DNA from: Azomonas macrocytogenes | GTDB taxonomy: Bacteria > Pseudomonadota > Gammaproteobacteria > Pseudomonadales > Pseudomonadaceae | Direction of reading: 5' to 3' | DNA length: 64,000 nt | NCBI RefSeq assembly: GCF_014191985.1 | Contig: NZ_JACHXI010000006.1 | Coordinates: 1-64,000, forward strand | The notes under the pieces: model-generated | Seen by the model: only the letters and a program-made list of their open reading frames with translations | The model's database searches: none | Told to the model about the DNA's origin: nothing | Position numbers and translations under genes: made by a program | Shown here: one piece after another, positions 39,142 to 49,130 of the stretch | How the letters are laid out: each line of letters begins with the position of its first letter | Position numbering within the stretch: position 1 is the stretch's first letter

Positions 39142-39454
39142 ATAGTTGCCCTGCTTGCGTGTGAGGCGTCTACGGCTTGAACGAAGTCATGCCGGCATAA
39201 GGCATGGACTTTATTCGAATATCGATTCGTCGACTCCGGCCATAAGCTCTGCCGGTTGCGCGCGCAGCTCCGACGGTTGGTTCGTCAGGATTGTGCATAG
39301 TCTTCGACATCCGCCGTGCGTTCTGCGTACCCTGGCTGCAAGGCAGCGCGTTCGCGCATGCCTATGGGCCGTGCGCCACTCCGGGCGCGGCAGGCCTTTT
39401 TCGGTCGGGCAGCGCGCGGCGGTGCCGCTGCCCGACCAGCCAGGAATGTTCCCG
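39142..39454. other. Region upstream of the GT41 gene
   Basis: This 313-bp stretch is open in the GT41 frame back to 39146, but the translation is rich in Arg, Cys and Pro and shows no TPR pattern. I treat it as noncoding; it could also be a decayed N-terminal domain. Confidence 0.35.
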
Positions 39455-40813
39455 ATGAGACTCTACAACCTGACTAGGCGCATGTGTGAGTGGGACGAGC
39501 TGGAGATGTGGCGAGGACGGATCCTGTCGATTGTCGCGCGCGGCGAGGCAAGTACGATTTCGCCGTTCATATTGCTGGCCATGCCGCAAGTGAGTGCCAT
39601 CGAGCAGCGTGCCTGCGCCGATCTCTGGATGAAAACGCGGCTCGCCGATTCCGCGGCCAAGCGCGATGCCTTGGCATTTCGCTTTCGCGAAGGCGTGCGC
39701 ACGAAGATCCGTATCGGCTATCTGTCCTGTGATTTTCATGAGCATGCCACATCATTGTTGTTGATCGAGCTCTTCGAAGGCCATGACGACGAGCGCTTCG
39801 AGATATTTGCCTATTCCTACGGTGCGGATGACGGCAAGGGTATGCGCCAGCGGCTGGAAAAGAGCTTCGAGCGCTTCGTCGATATCGAGGCGCTGTCGAT
39901 TGCCGAGGCGGCCGAGGCCATCCATCGGGATGGTATCGATATCCTCATCGACCTCAAGGGGTATACGCGCAATACCCGCACCGAAATCCTGACCTTTCGC
40001 CCGGCGCCGGTCCAGGTCAACTACCTGGGCTATCCGGGCACCCTGGGCGGCGATTTCTGCGACTACATCATTACCGACCGCTTTCTCACTCCGCCGGACA
40101 GCGCTGCCGCCTACAGCGAGTCTTTTGCCTATCTGCCCGATTCCTACCAGCCGCACAGCCGTTACAGTGCCATCGGAGCATTACCCAGTCGCGCGGCGGC
40201 CGGGTTGCCGGAGGAGGGTTTCGTGTTCTGCTGCTTCAACCAGGCGTACAAGATCACCCCGGAGATTTTCGCGCTCTGGTGCCGCTTGCTGGCCGGTTGT
40301 CCGGGCAGCGTGCTGTGGCTGCTGAAGGACGCCATGGCCGAAGGCAATCTGCGCAACCTGGCTTTCCAGCACGGTATCGAGCCGAGCCGCCTGCTGTTCG
40401 CCGAAGCCAAGCCGCAGATCGAACATCTGGGTCGCCTGCAACTGGCGGATCTGGTGCTCGACACCTTGCCCTACAACGCCCACACCACCGCCAGCGACGC
40501 CCTGTGGGTGGGCGTACCGATCGTGACCTGCGCCGGCGATACCTTCGCCTCGCGGGTAGCGGGTAGCCTGCTGCATGCCATCGACCTGCCGGAATTGATC
40601 ACGACCAACCTGCACGGTTATTTCGAGCTGGCCCTGTCGCTCGCCACTAAACCTGCGCAATTGGCGCAGCTCAAGCAGCGGTTGCTGACGAACCGACTGA
40701 CGACCCCGCTATTCGATATTCTTGCCTACACACGCAACCTCGAAGGACTATTCGAAGCGATGTGGCAGCGGCACCTCGCTGGCCAGGCACCTGCTGCCAT
40801 CGGCGCGGTTTAG
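39455..40813 (+). CDS. GT41 (O-GlcNAc transferase-type) glycosyltransferase, no TPR domain
   Basis: This 452-residue protein consists of the OGT catalytic module: IRIGYLSCDFHEHATSLL, IDILIDLKGYTRNTRTEI, VQVNYLGYPGTLGGDF and YNAHTTASDALWVGVPIVTC. In relatives it moves a sugar from a nucleotide donor to a protein or carrier in the cytoplasm. Most bacterial homologues have several TPR repeats in front; here only about 60 residues precede the catalytic part. AGGA nine bases upstream supports the ATG at 39455; ATG 39446 is an alternative. Its stop codon abuts the stop of the convergent dehydrogenase gene. Confidence 0.85.
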   Translation: MRLYNLTRRMCEWDELEMWRGRILSIVARGEASTISPFILLAMPQVSAIEQRACADLWMKTRLADSAAKRDALAFRFREGVRTKIRIGYLSCDFHEHATSLLLIELFEGHDDERFEIFAYSYGADDGKGMRQRLEKSFERFVDIEALSIAEAAEAIHRDGIDILIDLKGYTRNTRTEILTFRPAPVQVNYLGYPGTLGGDFCDYIITDRFLTPPDSAAAYSESFAYLPDSYQPHSRYSAIGALPSRAAAGLPEEGFVFCCFNQAYKITPEIFALWCRLLAGCPGSVLWLLKDAMAEGNLRNLAFQHGIEPSRLLFAEAKPQIEHLGRLQLADLVLDTLPYNAHTTASDALWVGVPIVTCAGDTFASRVAGSLLHAIDLPELITTNLHGYFELALSLATKPAQLAQLKQRLLTNRLTTPLFDILAYTRNLEGLFEAMWQRHLAGQAPAAIGAV

Positions 40814-41773
40814 TTACAGCGGCACCGGTGTGAGCGGCGCCTGGCCAGCGAGGTGCGCTTCGATATTGGCCAGTACGCCAGCCTCTTGCGCGTGGGCGGC
40901 TTCGAGGGTGCTCCCGCCGATATGTGGCGTCAGCGTCACATGGGCCAGTTGGAACAGCTCGGCGGGAATCTGCGGCTCGTGTTCGTACACATCGAGCCCC
41001 GCTCCGGCGATCCGGCCTGTCGTCAGGGCCTCGATCAGCGCGACTTCATCCACGGTCGAGCCGCGTGAGACATTGATCAGATAGCCTTCCGGCCCCAGTG
41101 CTTGCAGAACCTTCGCATCGATTGCATGAAAGGTGCTGGCATCTGCTCGCAGGGCAACCACCAGGACATCCGCCCAGTCGGCGAGCGCCAGGATCGAGGT
41201 GTGATAGCGATAGGCGACATCCTTGCGCGCGTGTCGACTGTGATAGCCGACCTCCATATCGAAAGCGGCGGCACGCCGAGCCACGTGCAGGCCAATCGCG
41301 CCCAACCCACAGATACCCACCTTGCGGCCAGTCAGGCCGCGCACCGGCTGCATACGCTCACCGGCATTCCCTTGCCAGCGCCCTGCCTCCAGGTACTGAC
41401 GGGCATGGGGCAGATTTCGCACACTGGAGATCAGCAGCCCCAGTGCCAGGTCCGCGACACTCTGCGCATTGGCACTGGGGCTGTTGGTCACCCACAGGCC
41501 GCGCTGTTTCGCATAGGCCAGATCGATGCCATCGTAGCCACTGCCCAGGCAGCAGATGAGGCCAAGCCGGGGAAGCCGATCCAGGGCGGTGTTCGGCATG
41601 CGCACCGAACCAAAGGCGACGATGATGCCGATCGCGTTGCGCTGTGACTCGCAAAGTGCGTCAAGCGCGTCGGCGAACCCCGGCACACCGGCCTCGACAA
41701 GAGTGGCGCAACTGGCCAGTTGCTCACGAAACGCTGTGGAAATACGCGAAGCCAGGAAGATCGTCGGTTTCAT
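40814..41773 (-). CDS. D-2-hydroxyacid dehydrogenase (NAD(P)H-dependent)
   Basis: This 319-residue enzyme reduces 2-oxo acids to D-2-hydroxy acids, with glyoxylate or hydroxypyruvate as usual substrates. Visible are the dinucleotide motif GICGLGAIG, the Arg of INVSRGSTVDE, the Glu in GLDVYEHEPQIP and the catalytic His in TLTPHIGGST. GSGYDGID and NSPSANAQSVADLALGLL are typical of the GhrB/GyaR side of the family. Confidence 0.9.
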   Translation of the reverse strand: MKPTIFLASRISTAFREQLASCATLVEAGVPGFADALDALCESQRNAIGIIVAFGSVRMPNTALDRLPRLGLICCLGSGYDGIDLAYAKQRGLWVTNSPSANAQSVADLALGLLISSVRNLPHARQYLEAGRWQGNAGERMQPVRGLTGRKVGICGLGAIGLHVARRAAAFDMEVGYHSRHARKDVAYRYHTSILALADWADVLVVALRADASTFHAIDAKVLQALGPEGYLINVSRGSTVDEVALIEALTTGRIAGAGLDVYEHEPQIPAELFQLAHVTLTPHIGGSTLEAAHAQEAGVLANIEAHLAGQAPLTPVPL

Positions 41774-41973
41774 CGGAAAACGCTCGCCATGATCGGTAAA
41801 GGAAGGGCCAGTGTCCCAGGTTTTACCCGGCCTCAGTGCAGGCCTTGCCAGAAAACGGTCGGCAAGGCCAAAACAGAGTGGAAGTGCTTAATCTGGCAAG
41901 ATTTATTGTTTATGAGTAGGATTTTTTTGCAGTAGGCTTTCAGCATTCTTTCTTGGTGGGCGGGCGGTTCGGC

Positions 41974-42330
41974 ATGAAGCACTTCTACATCGGTATGGCA
42001 ACCCTGGCGCTGCTCGGTTGCGCGGCGACCACGGCCAACTTCTATCCGCACGAAATCAAGGAAGCCGAATCGGTCAAGGCTTATCCGGCATCCGTCACCC
42101 CGCCCAGACATACCGTCATCCGGGATATCGAAAGCAATTCATGCGATAGCAAGGCCGCCATACGTTATCCCCATACCAAAGGGGAATCTCTGTGGTTGCT
42201 CAAACTGAGGGCCGTCCGCCTAGGTGGTGACGCAGTGGTCGAGTATTCCTGCCACCGGGAGAACTACGACCTGATCAGCCGCTGCATGGAATCCATGCGC
42301 TGCGAAGGAAAGGCGGCCAAGCTGGATTGA
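41974..42330 (+). CDS. Small lipoprotein, RcsF-like cysteine pattern
   Basis: The ATG at 41974 gives 118 residues with a lipoprotein signal (lipobox ALLGC, Cys16). The mature part contains DIESNSCDSKAA, LGGDAVVEYSC, SRCMESMRCEG: four cysteines spaced much like those of the envelope-stress sensor RcsF, including a GG-DAV-SC strand. Overall identity to RcsF appears low, so this is a fold-level suggestion. It probably sits in the outer membrane. No rcs genes are near; an RND pump operon is convergent. Confidence 0.6.
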   Translation: MKHFYIGMATLALLGCAATTANFYPHEIKEAESVKAYPASVTPPRHTVIRDIESNSCDSKAAIRYPHTKGESLWLLKLRAVRLGGDAVVEYSCHRENYDLISRCMESMRCEGKAAKLD

Positions 42331-42356
42331 CCGCCTCTCGAACCGTCAACAAGAAC

Positions 42357-45300
42357 CTAGGGCTGGTCCAGCCCTTGTGGTCCATCGGACGCCAGCGCCA
42401 TCTGCCGGGCTAGCCGTTTCTCCTTCCAGCCCTGCACCAGTACATAGAACACCGGTGTCAGCAGCAGGCCGAAGAAGGTCACGCCGATCATCCCGCTGAA
42501 CACCGCCACCCCCATGGCGTGGCGCATCTCGGCGCCGGCGCCGCTGGAAAACACCAGCGGCACCACGCCCATGATGAAGGCGATGGAGGTCATCAGGATC
42601 GGCCGCAGGCGCAGGCGACAGGCTTCCAGCACGGCAGCGACGCGGTCCATGCCTTCGTCTTCGTGTTTCTCCTTGGCGAATTCGACGATCAGGATGGCAT
42701 TCTTGCAGGCCAGACCGACCAGCACGATCAGGCCGATCTGGGTGAACACATTGTTGTCGCTGCCGGCGATGGTCAGCCCGGCGATGGCCGACAGCAGGGT
42801 CATCGGCACGATCAGGATCACCGCCAGCGGCAAGCCCCAGCTCTCGTACTGCGCGGCGAGCACCAGAAAAGCCAGCAGCACGCAGAGCGGGAAGACGAAG
42901 ATCGCGGTGTTGCCGGCGAGGATCTGCTGGTAGGTCAGTTCGGTCCATTCGAAGCTCATGCCGTTGGGCAGTTCTTCGCGCAGCAATTTCTCCATCGCAG
43001 CTTCGGCCTGCCCGGAGCTGTAGCCGGGGGCGGCGGCGCCGTTGATCTCGGCGGTGAGAAAGCCGTTGTAGTGCATCACCCGGTCGGGGCCGGCGCTGTC
43101 CTTGACCGTGACGAAGGTGGACAGCGGCACCATTTCGCCACGGTCATTGCGGACCTTGAGCCGGCCGATCTGTTCGGGCTCCAGGCGAAAACGCTGTTCG
43201 GCCTGGACGTTGACCTGATAGGTGCGGCCGAAGCGGTTGAAGTCGTTGGCGTACAGCGAGCCCAGGTAGACCTGCAAGGTATCGAAGATGGCGTCGATGG
43301 GCACGCCGTGGGTCCTGGCCTTTTCGCGGTCGACGTCGGCGTCGATCTGCGGCACGTTGAACTGGTAGCTGGTGAACAGCCCGGCCAGCTCCGGCACATT
43401 GCGACTCTTGGCGATGAGGTTCTGCACTTCCTGGTACAGCGCCTGGTAGCCGAGTTCGCCGCGATCCTGGATCTGCACGCGAAAGCCGCCGATGGTGCCA
43501 AGACCCATCACCGGCGGCGGTGGGAAGATGGCGATGTAGGCATCCTGGATGTCGGCGAAATGGCCGTTCAGCTCGGCGGCGATGGCGTTGCCGGACAGAC
43601 TCGGGTCACGACGCTCCTCGAAGGATTTCAGGGCGACGAAGACGATGCCGCTGTTGGGACTGTTGGTGAAGCCGTTGATGGACAGGCCGGGGAAGGCCAC
43701 GGTATTGGCCACGCCCGGATGCGCGCCGGCGATTTCCGCCATGCGCTGGATCACCGCGTCGCTGCGGTCCAGGGTGGCGGCGTCCGGCAACTGGGCGAAG
43801 GCCACCAGATATTGCTTGTCCTGCGGCGGCACGAAGCCGGTCGGCGTGTTGGCGAAACCCAGCCAGGTCAGCACCATCATTCCGGCGTACAGCAGCAGGG
43901 CGATGGAACTGCCGCGCAGCACGCGGCGGACGACGCCAACGTAACCATGGCTGGCGCGTTCGAACAGGCGGTTGAAGGGATTGAACAGCCAGCCGCCGAA
44001 CAAGCGTTCCAGTAGCCGCGAGAAACCGTCCTTGGGTGCGTGGTGCCCCTTGAGCAGCACCGCCGACAGCGCCGGAGAGAGGGTCAGCGAGTTGAACGCG
44101 GAAATCACCGTGGAAATCGCGATGGTCAGGGCGAACTGCTGGTAGAACTGTCCGGTCAGGCCGGAGATGAAGGCGGTCGGCACGAACACCGCGCAGAGTA
44201 CCAGCGCGGTGGCGATGATCGGCCCGGTCACTTCCTTCATCGCCTGGCGGGTCGCCTCCAGCGGCTCCTTGCCCAGGGCGATATTGCGTTCGACGTTCTC
44301 CACCACCACGATGGCGTCGTCCACCACGATCCCGATGGCCAGCACCAGGCCGAACAGCGACAGCGCGTTGAGTGAGAAGCCGAACAGGTGCATCACCGCG
44401 AAGGTGCCGATCAGCGACACTGGCACGGCGGCCAGGGGGATGATCGAGGCGCGCCAGGTTTGCAGGAACAGGATCACCACCAGCACCACCAGCACGATGG
44501 CCTCGAACAGGGTATGCACCACCGCTTCGATGGAGCCGCGCACGAACACGGTCGGGTCGTAGGCGATGGCGTAGTCGACGCCCTGCGGGAAGCTCTGCTT
44601 CAGCTCGGCCATGCGCTGGCGCACCGCGTTGGAGATGTCGATGGCGTTGGAGCCGGGCCGCTGGAAGATTGGCATGGCCACTGCCGGCTGGTTGTCCAGT
44701 TGCGAGCGCAGGGCGTACTGGCTGGAGCCCAGTTCGATGCGGGCGATGTCCTTCAGGCGAGTGATCTCGCCGTGTTCGCCAGTGTGGACGATGATGTTCT
44801 CGAATTCCTCCTCGGCGATCAGCCGGCCCTGGGTATTGATCGACAATTGGAAGCTGGTATCGCCCGGCGTCGGCGGTGCACCAAGGGAACCGGCGGCGAC
44901 CTGGCGATTCTGCTCACGGATCGCCGCCACCACATCGCTGGCGGTGAGGTTGCGCGAAGCCACCTGATGCGGGTCGAGCCAGACGCGCAGCGAATAGTCG
45001 CCGAGGCCGAACAGTTGCACATCGCCCACGCCGTCCAGCCGTGCCAGCTCGTCCTTGACGTTGATGGTCGCGTAGTTGGAGAGATACAGCATGTCGTAGC
45101 GCTGATCCGGCGAGGTCAGGTGCACCACCATGGTCAGGTCGGGCGAGGCCTTGTCCACGGTGATCCCCAGGCGCGTCACCTCCTCGGGCAGCTTGGGCTG
45201 GGTGCGCGTCACGCGGTTCTGCACCTGCACCTGGGCGTTGTCCAGATCGGTGCCGAGGGCGAAGGTGATGGTCAGGGTCATCTTGCCGTCGGCGGTGGCT

Positions 45301-45548
45301 TGGGACGACATGTAGAGCATGCCTTCGACGCCGACGATGGCCTGCTCCAGCGGCGCGGCGACTGTTTCGCCGATCACCTTGGGGTTGGCGCCGGGGAAGT
45401 TGGCGCGCACCACCACGGTGGGCGGCACCACTTCCGGGTACTCGCTGATCGGCAACTGGAATAGCGCGATGCCGCCGGCGATCAGAATCACCAGGGACAG
45501 TACGGCGGCGAAGATCGGCCGCCTGATGAAGAACTGGGAAAAATTCAT
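42357..45548 (-). CDS. RND multidrug efflux permease, HAE1 family (MexF-like)
   Basis: This 1063-residue inner-membrane pump starts MNFSQFFIRRPIFAAVLSL, the standard HAE1 N-terminus. It has two sets of six helices and two large periplasmic loops. The proton-relay acids are in GIVVDDAIVVVENVER (helix 4), and GLACKNAILIVEFAKE (helix 11) is present. The sequence resembles MexF-type transporters, which export chloramphenicol, quinolones and similar compounds. The adaptor gene lies directly upstream; no outer-membrane channel gene follows. Confidence 0.92.
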   Translation of the reverse strand: MNFSQFFIRRPIFAAVLSLVILIAGGIALFQLPISEYPEVVPPTVVVRANFPGANPKVIGETVAAPLEQAIVGVEGMLYMSSQATADGKMTLTITFALGTDLDNAQVQVQNRVTRTQPKLPEEVTRLGITVDKASPDLTMVVHLTSPDQRYDMLYLSNYATINVKDELARLDGVGDVQLFGLGDYSLRVWLDPHQVASRNLTASDVVAAIREQNRQVAAGSLGAPPTPGDTSFQLSINTQGRLIAEEEFENIIVHTGEHGEITRLKDIARIELGSSQYALRSQLDNQPAVAMPIFQRPGSNAIDISNAVRQRMAELKQSFPQGVDYAIAYDPTVFVRGSIEAVVHTLFEAIVLVVLVVILFLQTWRASIIPLAAVPVSLIGTFAVMHLFGFSLNALSLFGLVLAIGIVVDDAIVVVENVERNIALGKEPLEATRQAMKEVTGPIIATALVLCAVFVPTAFISGLTGQFYQQFALTIAISTVISAFNSLTLSPALSAVLLKGHHAPKDGFSRLLERLFGGWLFNPFNRLFERASHGYVGVVRRVLRGSSIALLLYAGMMVLTWLGFANTPTGFVPPQDKQYLVAFAQLPDAATLDRSDAVIQRMAEIAGAHPGVANTVAFPGLSINGFTNSPNSGIVFVALKSFEERRDPSLSGNAIAAELNGHFADIQDAYIAIFPPPPVMGLGTIGGFRVQIQDRGELGYQALYQEVQNLIAKSRNVPELAGLFTSYQFNVPQIDADVDREKARTHGVPIDAIFDTLQVYLGSLYANDFNRFGRTYQVNVQAEQRFRLEPEQIGRLKVRNDRGEMVPLSTFVTVKDSAGPDRVMHYNGFLTAEINGAAAPGYSSGQAEAAMEKLLREELPNGMSFEWTELTYQQILAGNTAIFVFPLCVLLAFLVLAAQYESWGLPLAVILIVPMTLLSAIAGLTIAGSDNNVFTQIGLIVLVGLACKNAILIVEFAKEKHEDEGMDRVAAVLEACRLRLRPILMTSIAFIMGVVPLVFSSGAGAEMRHAMGVAVFSGMIGVTFFGLLLTPVFYVLVQGWKEKRLARQMALASDGPQGLDQP

Positions 45549-45683
45549 AGAGCATTCCTTGGATAAGCCAAGCGTCACGGCGCGTTCCCTCTCCCTTTGG
45601 AAGAGGGTAGGGGTATCTGGCCTGAGTGAGTGGGCTTATCAGACCGGGTTTATCGCTTGCGCAGGGAGAGGCGCCTTTGATGC

Positions 45684-46904
45684 TTACTTCAGCCCGACTT
45701 TCAGCGCTTCCGGTGTGCGGGCGGCGGCCAGTGCCTCGCGTTGTCGTGCGAGGGCGGCAAGGGTCTTGGCATCGGCCATCGGTACATCCTGCGGATCGAC
45801 CGTCGAGCCCGGAGCGGCCCGCTGCAACCCGTTAATCACAATCCGCTCGCCCGGTTGCAATCCGCCGCGCACGATGCGCAAGCCTTCCAGTTTCGGGCCC
45901 AGTTCGACGGCGCGATAGGCCACTTTATGGTCCGTACCCAGCACCAGCACGAATTTGCGGCCCAGGTCGGTGCCAACCGCGCCATCCTGAATCAGCATGG
46001 CCTCGTAATTCTCGCTGCCGACCAGCTTCACCCGTACATAGAGGCCTGGCGTGAAGCGGCCATTGGCGTTATCCAGCACGGCGCGGCCGCGAATGGTTCC
46101 GGTGCGTGGATTGATCCGATTGTCGAGAAAATCCAGCCGACCTTGATGCGGCGTACCGTCCTCGCCAGATAAGCCGAGGTAAACCGGGCTGGCATCGCGA
46201 ACTGTCTTGCCGGATTTTTGTGCCAACTCACCGTACTTGAGGAACTGGCGCTCGTCGGCATCGAAATAGGCATAGACCCGGTCAGTCGAAACCACGCTGG
46301 TCAGCAGCGATTCGCCAGCGTTGACCAGATTGCCGGCGGTAATCTCGGCACGGCTGACCCGTCCGGTGATGGGTGACACAATACGCGTGAACCCGAGATC
46401 GAGTCGCGCATTGTCCAGCTCGGCCTGGATCGCCGCGACCGACGCCTTGGCTTCCAGTGCCGCACTGCTGCGTGCATCGGCTTGCTCGGCAGAAATGGCC
46501 CGGCCCTGACGCAGCGACTCGCCGCGCTGGGCTTCGGCAAGCGTGCGCTTGAGTAGCGCGCGAGCTTGTTGCAGGCGTGCTTCCTGCTGCTTGACCTCTG
46601 CCTCGAACGGCCGTGGATCGATCTGGAACAGTAACTGTCCCTTTTCCACCAACCCACCCTCTTCGAATGCCACCCGGTCGATATAACCCGACACACGTGG
46701 CCGCACTTCTACATACTCCGGTGCTTCCAGGCGCCCGCTCAGCTCGTCCCACTCGACAATCGGCTGATGCAGCACCTCGGCCACACTGACCTTGGCTGGC
46801 GGTGGCGCCTGGTTGCTTTGTGGCGCCTTGCCGCAGGCATTCAGTACCAGCATGGCGACAATGGCTGTGGGCAGGCGCCAGGAGCGAAAGGTTGTGTCTT
46901 CCAT
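45684..46904 (-). CDS. RND efflux periplasmic adaptor (MexE-like), lipoprotein
   Basis: This 406-residue adaptor has a lipobox (VLNAC, Cys24) and the usual order: beta-barrel and lipoyl halves around a coiled-coil hairpin (LQQARALLKRTLAEAQRG to SVAAIQAELDNARLDLG), then GFTRIVSPITGRVSRAEIT. It links the permease encoded downstream to an outer-membrane channel encoded elsewhere. The gap to the permease start is 135 bp, so they are probably cotranscribed. No regulator gene is adjacent. Confidence 0.9.
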   Translation of the reverse strand: MEDTTFRSWRLPTAIVAMLVLNACGKAPQSNQAPPPAKVSVAEVLHQPIVEWDELSGRLEAPEYVEVRPRVSGYIDRVAFEEGGLVEKGQLLFQIDPRPFEAEVKQQEARLQQARALLKRTLAEAQRGESLRQGRAISAEQADARSSAALEAKASVAAIQAELDNARLDLGFTRIVSPITGRVSRAEITAGNLVNAGESLLTSVVSTDRVYAYFDADERQFLKYGELAQKSGKTVRDASPVYLGLSGEDGTPHQGRLDFLDNRINPRTGTIRGRAVLDNANGRFTPGLYVRVKLVGSENYEAMLIQDGAVGTDLGRKFVLVLGTDHKVAYRAVELGPKLEGLRIVRGGLQPGERIVINGLQRAAPGSTVDPQDVPMADAKTLAALARQREALAAARTPEALKVGLK

Positions 46905-47675
46905 GGGAATTCGCCATCCGGTTGATTGGAGGGTGGAGTCTGGCGAGTGGAGTGCACGCAGACGAATCGAATGGCGCGAAACTGATTATCAGAGGGAATG
47001 ATGAAAGGTCATCATTGCTTCGTTAATTAGCGTCGCCGGTGATAAAGCTGCCCGACAGGACTATTGCATGGTTTTGCGATATCTCTCCGGCTTGAGCCGC
47101 TTTTTATGCCTTCCGGGCGAGCTGAACAAGGGTTCATTCGCCAAGAACTTCTTTTTTCAAAAATGTTGCGATACACCAGTTGATTGAATAATACAAAGCT
47201 ACATAAATAGCTTTTTAATCATATGGTTATTAGCCATTTTGTGACTGTTCAGGCCGCTCATGAACATGACTTGTATTATCAGACATTTGCGCTAAAGTCA
47301 TGAAAGCCCTCAAATGAGAATGATAATTTTTGCGAATAGTCGTCACGCGAAATGCATAAGTACTGCGTAATGTGAAAATTTCTTACTCTCGATGATTTGT
47401 TGAGCAGCAGATTTACTGACGCTGGATTGGTTTCTGGCCGGCTCTTTCGACAAATATTTTCAAATGGATTGCCCTGTACCCGGATTGTCCCTATCCGCCC
47501 AGAAGTTAATCGGTCGGCAGAACAGACGCATGACAAGCCAGCCAAGGCATGGATTTTCTGCGCAATTCAAAAAAACTGACTAGCTGGACAAGAAATACAT
47601 GTCTAACTATGCTGCTGATGAACTGAATCAAGACCACGACCAATAGCCGTAGCTGGAATCGGGAAGCTGTGAGAA
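46905..47675. other. Long AT-rich intergenic region
   Basis: This 771-bp region becomes strongly AT-rich from about 47130. GAGAATGATAAT at 47316-47327 resembles two tandem half-sites of a Fur box but lacks the third. A minus-strand open stretch of 88 codons (47279-47545) has no ribosome site and no recognisable product. I call no gene here. It marks the left side of an apparently foreign or decaying segment. Confidence 0.4.
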
Positions 47676-48029
47676 ATGGCAACTAATATAAGCCGAGTAT
47701 TCGGTGTGGATTTCTACACTGAGAGTAAAACGGAGTTATTAGCCGACATTCAGAAGGGGATCAATCAGCCATATTCATATGTGGTAACGCCAAATAATGT
47801 AGATCATCTGATACAGCAGCATGACAAAGTTTTGCGCAAGGCTTATACCAAGGCACGTTTAAAGCTTTGCGACAGTCGCATCCTGCAACCTGTGATGCAT
47901 AGCTTGGAAGTTGATAGTGAAGCAGCTATTCCTAGCAGTGACTTGACCCTCGACTTACTGCGCCGGGCTAATAATGAATGCTTGCGCTTGGTTATTATTG
48001 ATATATCCAAGGAAAACTACGTTCAATAG
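47676..48029 (+). pseudogene. WecG/TagA-type glycosyltransferase, N-terminal fragment
   Basis: The 117 residues match only the first half of WecG/TagA/CpsF glycosyltransferases: YSYVVTPNNVDHLIQQH, then YTKARLKLCDSRILQPV. Complete members are about 240 residues and continue through a nucleotide-sugar domain. Here the frame stops after NECLRLVIIDISKENYVQ and no continuation is seen before the next gene. The base composition is AT-rich compared with the window. It is likely a remnant of an exopolysaccharide or capsule locus. Confidence 0.65.
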
Positions 48030-48110
48030 CTATTTGATTTGGCAATAAAGTTTAGATGTCTTTATTAAAAAATATGCTCTGAAAAATAATCCTGACAAGC
48101 GAAATTCTCA

Positions 48111-49130
48111 ATGATTGAAAGAAGTTCATGGGTCGATTACGCAAAGGCAGTAGGAATAATTTTAGTAGTGTATGGGCATGTAGCTCGTGGTTTGCTAAAT
48201 GCGAAGCTTCCGTTGGATGAGCACGCGTTTTTATTGATAGATAGCATCATTTACACATTTCATATGCCGTTGTTTTTCTTTTTGTCCGGGCGCTTCTTCT
48301 ATAAAACGCTGGAAAAGCATGGTAGGGCAGGCTTGCTTCTTAACAAAGCCGATACGATTTTATATCCATTTGTCATATGGTCTCTATTGCAAGGCTCTTT
48401 TGAGGTGGCCCTGTCAAGTTATACGAATAATAATGTAACTTTTAATGATGTCTTTTCCTTGTTTTGGCGACCTAGAGCGCAGTTCTGGTTCTTGTATGCT
48501 CTTTTTCTGGTTTTCGTTGTTAGCTCAATTGTTTATCCATTAATTGACCGAGCACGCTCATCATTACTGGTTCTTGTATTCGGAGCGCTTTTCATCTGCA
48601 AAGATGATCTGGCCTTTAATCCAGCTACCAGGTTCATTTTTGAGAATATGGTTTTTTTTGCCTTGGGAGTCTGGTTTAACGAAGTCAAAGATCTCTTCAA
48701 GGAAAAATGCAAGAAACTGATTTTTATCTTCTTGATCTTCTTCCTGTGTGGACAGTATATATTTCATGTCGTGTTAGGGCTGACCTACGAAACAGGTGGT
48801 GCTATGCAGCTGGCATTGGCAATCATTTCGATTTTTTTCATAGTTGCGCTTTCGATGTGCTTGGAGTCTGTTCGACTTGAATGGCTTACGTATATTGGAG
48901 CCTCTTCAATGACCATCTATCTAATGCATATTCTGGCTGGAAGTGGCATCCGGATAGTTCTCAATAAGCTGATGGGAATAGACTCGATAGCCATTCACCT
49001 GGTTCTTGGCGTTTTAATCGGTATAGGTGCGCCCTTGTTGGCTCAAGTCATTATCAGACAGTGCGGCCTGAACTTTCTTTTAGCTCCACCGAAATCGATT
49101 GCTGTGAGTTCTTTTCGGTATACAGCGTAA
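48111..49130 (+). CDS. Acyltransferase 3 family membrane protein
   Basis: This 339-residue protein has about ten hydrophobic helices. WVDYAKAVGIILVVYGHVAR, with the conserved His of the GHV motif, and FHMPLFFFLSGRFFY are the hallmarks of acyltransferase family 3. Such enzymes add acetyl or other acyl groups to surface sugars. The gene is AT-rich and follows a WecG-type remnant, which suggests that both belong to an old surface-polysaccharide cluster acquired from elsewhere. No good ribosome site precedes the ATG. Confidence 0.82.
   Translation: MIERSSWVDYAKAVGIILVVYGHVARGLLNAKLPLDEHAFLLIDSIIYTFHMPLFFFLSGRFFYKTLEKHGRAGLLLNKADTILYPFVIWSLLQGSFEVALSSYTNNNVTFNDVFSLFWRPRAQFWFLYALFLVFVVSSIVYPLIDRARSSLLVLVFGALFICKDDLAFNPATRFIFENMVFFALGVWFNEVKDLFKEKCKKLIFIFLIFFLCGQYIFHVVLGLTYETGGAMQLALAIISIFFIVALSMCLESVRLEWLTYIGASSMTIYLMHILAGSGIRIVLNKLMGIDSIAIHLVLGVLIGIGAPLLAQVIIRQCGLNFLLAPPKSIAVSSFRYTA

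Noticed and set aside
42519..45464. Long plus-strand open frames inside the RND permease gene
   Set aside because: They are antisense shadows of a GC-rich gene with a fully recognisable product on the minus strand.
47316..47327. Fur box
   Set aside because: GAGAATGATAAT gives only two half-site-like hexamers and lacks the inverted third; no iron gene is adjacent.
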